Assembly (NCBI GenBank): GCA_041595355.1
Contig: JBFHKO010000101.1
Span: 1 to 8,867 of the forward strand
Source of the DNA: JBFHKO01 sp041595355
Lineage (GTDB): Bacteria; Pseudomonadota; Gammaproteobacteria; Enterobacterales; Aeromonadaceae
Length of the DNA stretch: 8,867 nucleotides
Direction of reading: 5' to 3'
The notes beneath the pieces were generated by a model, which made no database searches, was not told the DNA's origin, and saw only the letters and a program-made list of their open reading frames with translations. The position numbers were made by a program, and so were the translations under genes. Below, piece after piece: positions 6,278 to 8,867 of the stretch; position 1 is the stretch's first letter; each line of letters starts with the position of its first letter.

Positions 6278-6292
6278 TTGAGGTTAGCTCAA
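6278..6292. repeat. Short palindrome upstream of uspE
   Basis: TTGAG-GTTAG-CTCAA, two perfect 5-base arms, lies about 55-68 bases before the uspE start in the 134-base fnr-uspE gap. It is next to an isolated TTGAT half-site (6274-6278). It does not fit the FNR consensus (wrong arm and spacing). It could be an operator for another factor, or chance. I see no convincing -35/-10 pair or terminator in the rest of the gap. Confidence 0.3.
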
Positions 6293-6358
6293 GCGGGGTG
6301 AAAATGAGGTGCGGCAGGCCAAGAAAACAATTACTTGCCTTCCTCGTCCCCGGGGGCG

Positions 6359-7117
6359 TCAGCCGGGCACACGGCAGCTGGCGGCGCCGGCCAGTTGGGC
6401 CAGCACGACCTGGTCGAGTATGGTCACATACTTGCCTTTCACCCGGATGAGCCCTATTTTCTGGAAGCGGCCCAGCAGGCGGCTGATGGTTTCGACGGTA
6501 AGCCCCAGGTAGTTGCCGATATCGCCGCGGGTCATGGCCAGTCGGAACTCCTTGGCCGAGAAGCCCCGCTCGGATATGCGGGTCGACAAATTGTGCAAAA
6601 AGGCGGCCAACCGTTCCTCGGCATTCTTTTTGGACAGCAGCAGTATCATCTCCTGATCGCCCATGATCTCGTTGCTCATCATGCGCATGATCTGCTGGCG
6701 CAACTTGGGCAGGCGCCCCGACAGCTCATCGAGGATCTCGTAGGGGATCTCGCAGACCATGGCGGTTTCCAGGGCCTGGGCAAAGGAGGGATGGTGCTGG
6801 CGGGTGATGGCATCAAAGCCGACCAGATCGCCGGCCAGATGGAAGCCGGTGATCTGCTCATCGCCCTGTTCGGTGATGGTGTAGGACTTGATGGTGCCGG
6901 AGCGGATGGCATACAGCGCGCGGAGATCGTCACCGGCCTTGAACAGGGTCTCGCCCTTCTGGATGGGCTTTTTGCGTTCTATGATGTTATCCAGCTGGTC
7001 CATCTCGCTGTCGTTCAGACTGAACGGAATGCACAATTGACTGATGCTGCAATCCTGACAGTGAATGGCAGATGCACCATTGGTGGCTCTTTTCCCTGGT
7101 TTCTTGTCCGCGATCAT
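6359..7117 (-). CDS. fnr: Oxygen-sensing transcription regulator Fnr
   Basis: Cytoplasmic CRP-family regulator. A 4Fe-4S cluster holds the dimer together without oxygen and lets it bind TTGATNNNNATCAA. With the ATG at 7117 the protein has 252 residues (E. coli 250). The cluster cysteines fall at 20, 23, 29 (HCQDCSISQLC) and 122 (MVCEIP), the same numbers as in E. coli. The sensor beta-roll spans ~30-140, the dimer helix ~140-160, and the HTH ~180-230. The recognition segment TVETISRLLGRFQ is identical to E. coli, so the same DNA site is expected. A GTG at 7123 in frame would add MP; neither start has a good Shine-Dalgarno. The C-terminus (AASCRVPG) differs from E. coli. It lies between the cbb3 maturation genes and uspE, and a perfect FNR box is just upstream. 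Confidence 0.98.
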   Translation of the reverse strand: MIADKKPGKRATNGASAIHCQDCSISQLCIPFSLNDSEMDQLDNIIERKKPIQKGETLFKAGDDLRALYAIRSGTIKSYTITEQGDEQITGFHLAGDLVGFDAITRQHHPSFAQALETAMVCEIPYEILDELSGRLPKLRQQIMRMMSNEIMGDQEMILLLSKKNAEERLAAFLHNLSTRISERGFSAKEFRLAMTRGDIGNYLGLTVETISRLLGRFQKIGLIRVKGKYVTILDQVVLAQLAGAASCRVPG

Positions 7118-7135
7118 AGGCACATCGTAAGCTTT

Positions 7136-7149
7136 TTGATTTTAATCAA
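7136..7149. promoter_or_regulatory. Perfect FNR box upstream of fnr
   Basis: TTGAT-TTTA-ATCAA matches the FNR consensus TTGATNNNNATCAA at every defined position. Its centre is ~25 bases before the fnr ATG. On the minus strand it contains TAAAAT (7139-7144), a 5-of-6 match to a -10 box. This location overlaps where the fnr promoter should be and suggests negative autoregulation. The intergenic gap around it (7118-7185) has no terminator for the upstream gene. Confidence 0.9.
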
Positions 7150-7185
7150 ACAACTTTACCACCAATCTGCCCTGCTTGGGTAGGC

Positions 7186-7863
7186 TCAGAGTTGTAACAA
7201 ACTGACGTAAAGGGTGTGAGCACCATAGAGCAGCAGTAACAGGCCACTGGCCGAGCGCACCCCCGCATGGTTCAACCAGAAGCGTAGCCCCTCCGCCAGG
7301 CCACTGAGGGTCAGCAGGGCCGGCAAGGTGCCCAGACCAAAACAGGCCATGATGAGGGCCCCGCCCGTCGCGCTGCCGGCCAGGGCACTCCAGCTGAGGC
7401 TGGAGTAAACCAGCCCGCAGGGCAACCAGCCCCACAGCATGCCGTAGGGCAGGGCATGCCAGGGGCTTCGCAGCGGCAACAGGCGCCGGGACAGGGGTCC
7501 CAGTCGTTGCCATAGTCCCTGTCCCAGTCGCTCGATAGCGGCCAGCCCCTGCCACCAGCGGGTCAGTTGCAGCCCCAGCAGCAGCATCAAGACGCCGGCC
7601 AGCAGGCGCAGCACGATTAATCCTTGTTGCAGCCCGAATGGCAGCAGGGCGTAGGAGAACAGCGCGGCTACCAAGGCACCGGCCAGGGCATAGCTGCAGA
7701 GTCGGCCAAGATGAAACGCCAGATGATACAGCAGGGCCCGCGGGCGCTGCTCGGGGGGGATACCCAGATTGAGGCTGGCCGCTATGCCACCACACATGGC
7801 CAGGCAGTGGCCGGCGCCCAGCAGTCCTATCATCAGGGCCCCCAGGGGATCAAGTTGGGTCAT
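7186..7863 (-). CDS. TauE/SafE-like membrane protein of the cbb3 maturation cluster
   Basis: Integral membrane protein of 225 residues commonly annotated as a sulfite exporter TauE/SafE or UreH-domain protein in cbb3 oxidase clusters. Its substrate is not established. About six hydrophobic segments are visible (near 7-30, 45-70, 82-100, 140-160, 166-188, 205-223). GHCLAMCGG (18-26) in the first segment and GWLPCGL (145-151) in the fourth place His19, Cys20, Cys24 and Cys149 in the membrane. This pattern is shared with DsbD/CcdA-related and metal-handling proteins and fits a role with copper or thiols. Its ATG (7861-7863) overlaps the ccoS stop as ATGA. Upstream is a run of eight C instead of a ribosome binding site, so translation should depend on coupling to ccoS. 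The gene ends 68 bases before fnr. Confidence 0.9.
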   Translation of the reverse strand: MTQLDPLGALMIGLLGAGHCLAMCGGIAASLNLGIPPEQRPRALLYHLAFHLGRLCSYALAGALVAALFSYALLPFGLQQGLIVLRLLAGVLMLLLGLQLTRWWQGLAAIERLGQGLWQRLGPLSRRLLPLRSPWHALPYGMLWGWLPCGLVYSSLSWSALAGSATGGALIMACFGLGTLPALLTLSGLAEGLRFWLNHAGVRSASGLLLLLYGAHTLYVSLLQL

Positions 7864-8084
7864 GGGGGGGGACCGGATGAGGGCGTGTGATGGCCTGGGC
7901 TGTTTATCCGGGCAGGATTGGGGGCTTTTCCGTGGCTTGGGGCTTCGGGCTCGTCAAACAGTATGTTGCTGCCCTGGCGCTCCAGATCCTCGAACTGTTC
8001 ATGGCGCACCGCCCAGAAGAAGATGATACCGGCCAGCAGTACAAACAGCAGGGCGATGGGGATGAGGATGTAAAGTGCGCTCAT
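7860..8084 (-). CDS. ccoS: cbb3-type cytochrome oxidase assembly protein CcoS
   Basis: Small single-span membrane protein needed in other bacteria to insert redox cofactors (heme and CuB) into the CcoN subunit of cbb3 oxidase. The 74 residues start with the diagnostic MSALYILIPIALLFVLLAGIIFFWAVRHEQFEDLERQG, where residues ~4-26 form the membrane helix, followed by SNILFDE. The C-terminal ~25 residues (from EAPSHGK to SSGPPP) are low-complexity, Pro/Ser/His-rich and not family-conserved; their last codons come from a C8 tract. The start overlaps the ccoI stop and the stop overlaps the next start, each as ATGA, so ccoI-ccoS-exporter look like one translationally coupled unit. Confidence 0.94.
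   Translation of the reverse strand: MSALYILIPIALLFVLLAGIIFFWAVRHEQFEDLERQGSNILFDEPEAPSHGKAPNPARINSPGHHTPSSGPPP
7864..7871 (-). repeat. C8 homopolymer at the ccoS/exporter junction
   Basis: The minus strand has eight consecutive C immediately before the exporter ATG. They encode the final Pro-Pro-Pro of CcoS and sit where a ribosome binding site would be. Tracts of this length can slip during replication. Confidence 0.85.
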
Positions 8085-8867
8085 AGCCGGCTCAGGCGCA
8101 TGGAGTTGCCAACTACCAGCAGGGAGCTCAAGGACATGCCGATGGCGGCCAGATAGGGCGGAAGATGGCCGCTGACGGCCAGCGGCAGGATCAGCAGGTT
8201 GTAAAGCAGGGCCCAGAGCAGGTTCTGGCGGATGATACGTCTTGTGTGCCTGGCCATGTCCAGCGCATAGGGGATCTTCAGCAGCTGATTCCCGAGCAAG
8301 ATGCCATCGGCGCTGCTCTTGGCCAGATCGGTCCCCGCCGCCATGGCGAAGGAGACATGGGCGCCGGCCAGTATCGGAGCATCGTTGACACCATCGCCGA
8401 GCATCAGGTTGATGTCACCGGCTTGCTGCCAGCGCTGCAGGCAGGCCAGTTTGTCTGCGGGACGGGCACCCGAGATCACCTCGGTGATGCCCAAGCTGTC
8501 GGCCAGTTGCTGGCCATGCGGCGAGGGATCGCCGGTCAGCAGGCTGAGGGTCACGCCTCGCTCGCGTATTTGCGCGAGGAAGGCGTGAACATCCGGCCGC
8601 AAACTGTCCTCGAGCTCAAAGGCGGCCAGTAGCCGCTTCGCATCAGCCAGATAGAGGCAGATGCCGGCCGGGGCGGAGAGTGTCTGCGGCGGGGGCAGTC
8701 CCAGCCAGTCGAGGTGGCCGATACGGTAGGCCTGCCCGGCTATGTCACCGCTTATTCCCTGGCCTGGATAGGCCTGCAAGCGACTGGCGACCAGGCCGGT
8801 CTGTGCATGGCGCTGAAATGGCTGCGCCAGAGGATGCTCGGAGCCCTGTTCAAGGGCTGCGGCCAGC
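8081..8867 (-). CDS. ccoI: Copper-transporting P1B-type ATPase CcoI (5' truncated by window edge)
   Basis: C-terminal 261 residues of a heavy-metal P-type ATPase that moves copper across the inner membrane for cbb3 oxidase assembly. The frame stays open to the window edge. A TTG at 8777-8779 is internal, since conserved sequence continues upstream of it. Seen in order: the nucleotide-domain SEHPLA motif (the HP signature) near the edge, LLTGDPSPHGQQLA, ARPADKL, and the hinge motif GDGVNDAPIL with the Mg-binding aspartates. Then come two final membrane helices with YN (LLYNLLILPLAV) and MSLSS (GMSLSSLLVVGNSMRL), which identify Cu(I) ATPases. The phosphorylation loop, CPC motif and metal-binding domains would be outside the window. 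The stop overlaps ccoS as ATGA. With ccoS next door, CcoI (FixI) is more likely than general CopA. Confidence 0.95.
   Translation of the reverse strand, partial: LAAALEQGSEHPLAQPFQRHAQTGLVASRLQAYPGQGISGDIAGQAYRIGHLDWLGLPPPQTLSAPAGICLYLADAKRLLAAFELEDSLRPDVHAFLAQIRERGVTLSLLTGDPSPHGQQLADSLGITEVISGARPADKLACLQRWQQAGDINLMLGDGVNDAPILAGAHVSFAMAAGTDLAKSSADGILLGNQLLKIPYALDMARHTRRIIRQNLLWALLYNLLILPLAVSGHLPPYLAAIGMSLSSLLVVGNSMRLSRL

Noticed and set aside
5247..6281. 344-codon open frame antisense to uspE
   Set aside because: It mirrors the codon phase of a GC-rich, well-conserved uspE, its sequence is glutamine/histidine/leucine-rich without domains, and it begins inside the ttcA promoter region.
6274..6292. 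Second FNR box upstream of uspE
   Set aside because: Only one TTGAT half-site is present; the other arm and the spacing do not fit TTGATNNNNATCAA.
6331..6361. Possible frameshift at the end of fnr (another frame continues as DAPGDEEGK)
   Set aside because: The Fnr C-terminus is variable, the protein already has the normal length, and nothing conserved lies in the other frame.
8777..8779. TTG start making a short CcoI-like protein
   Set aside because: The frame continues upstream with the conserved SEHPLA motif, so the gene is simply cut by the window edge.
1..8867. CRISPR array, tRNA/rRNA gene, insertion sequence or phage remnant
   Set aside because: No regularly spaced repeats, cloverleaf-like segments, transposase motifs or terminal inverted repeats were seen; coding is nearly continuous with core genes.

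Overview
The window is a stretch of ordinary, densely packed gammaproteobacterial chromosome of fairly high GC. The nearest relatives by eye are E. coli-like proteins for IhfA, CobB, TtcA, UspE and Fnr. The block ccoI-ccoS-TauE/SafE-like gene-fnr-uspE-ttcA is typical of cbb3-oxidase-containing Gammaproteobacteria. I infer an Aeromonadales-like organism (Aeromonas/Oceanimonas type), but the genus cannot be fixed from this window. I see no mobile element, phage gene, CRISPR array, tRNA or rRNA, and no base-composition break that would suggest transfer.

Left half, plus strand: the 3' part of pheT (phenylalanyl-tRNA synthetase beta chain, start outside the window) is followed after 2 bases by ihfA (IHF alpha subunit). 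A strong intrinsic terminator at 1764-1788 follows. Then comes cobB (class III-type sirtuin deacylase). A TGnTATAAT promoter and a palindromic leader precede a two-gene unit in which an unrecognised multi-pass membrane protein overlaps, by ATGA, a Bax-like secreted glucosaminidase. A bidirectional terminator at 4244-4281 closes this half and also serves the converging minus-strand genes.

Right half, minus strand, read from right to left: the 3' part of ccoI (copper P-type ATPase, start outside the window), ccoS and a TauE/SafE-like membrane protein are joined by successive ATGA overlaps. This is the maturation end of a cbb3 cytochrome oxidase cluster. Next comes fnr with a perfect FNR box just in front of its start, then uspE, then ttcA. 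The genes share a theme of low-oxygen life: copper delivery to a high-affinity oxidase, the oxygen-sensing 4Fe-4S regulator, and an oxygen-labile 4Fe-4S tRNA thiolase.

I found no convincing undescribed system. The observations most worth a second look are regulatory. Nested inverted repeats between uspE and ttcA would hide the ttcA ribosome binding site only in read-through RNA. The FNR box position fits autorepression rather than activation. An eight-base C tract at the ccoS/exporter junction would fuse the two genes with a +1 slip. An AT-rich, rare-codon patch inside pheT may be the internal ihfA promoter with an IHF-like site.
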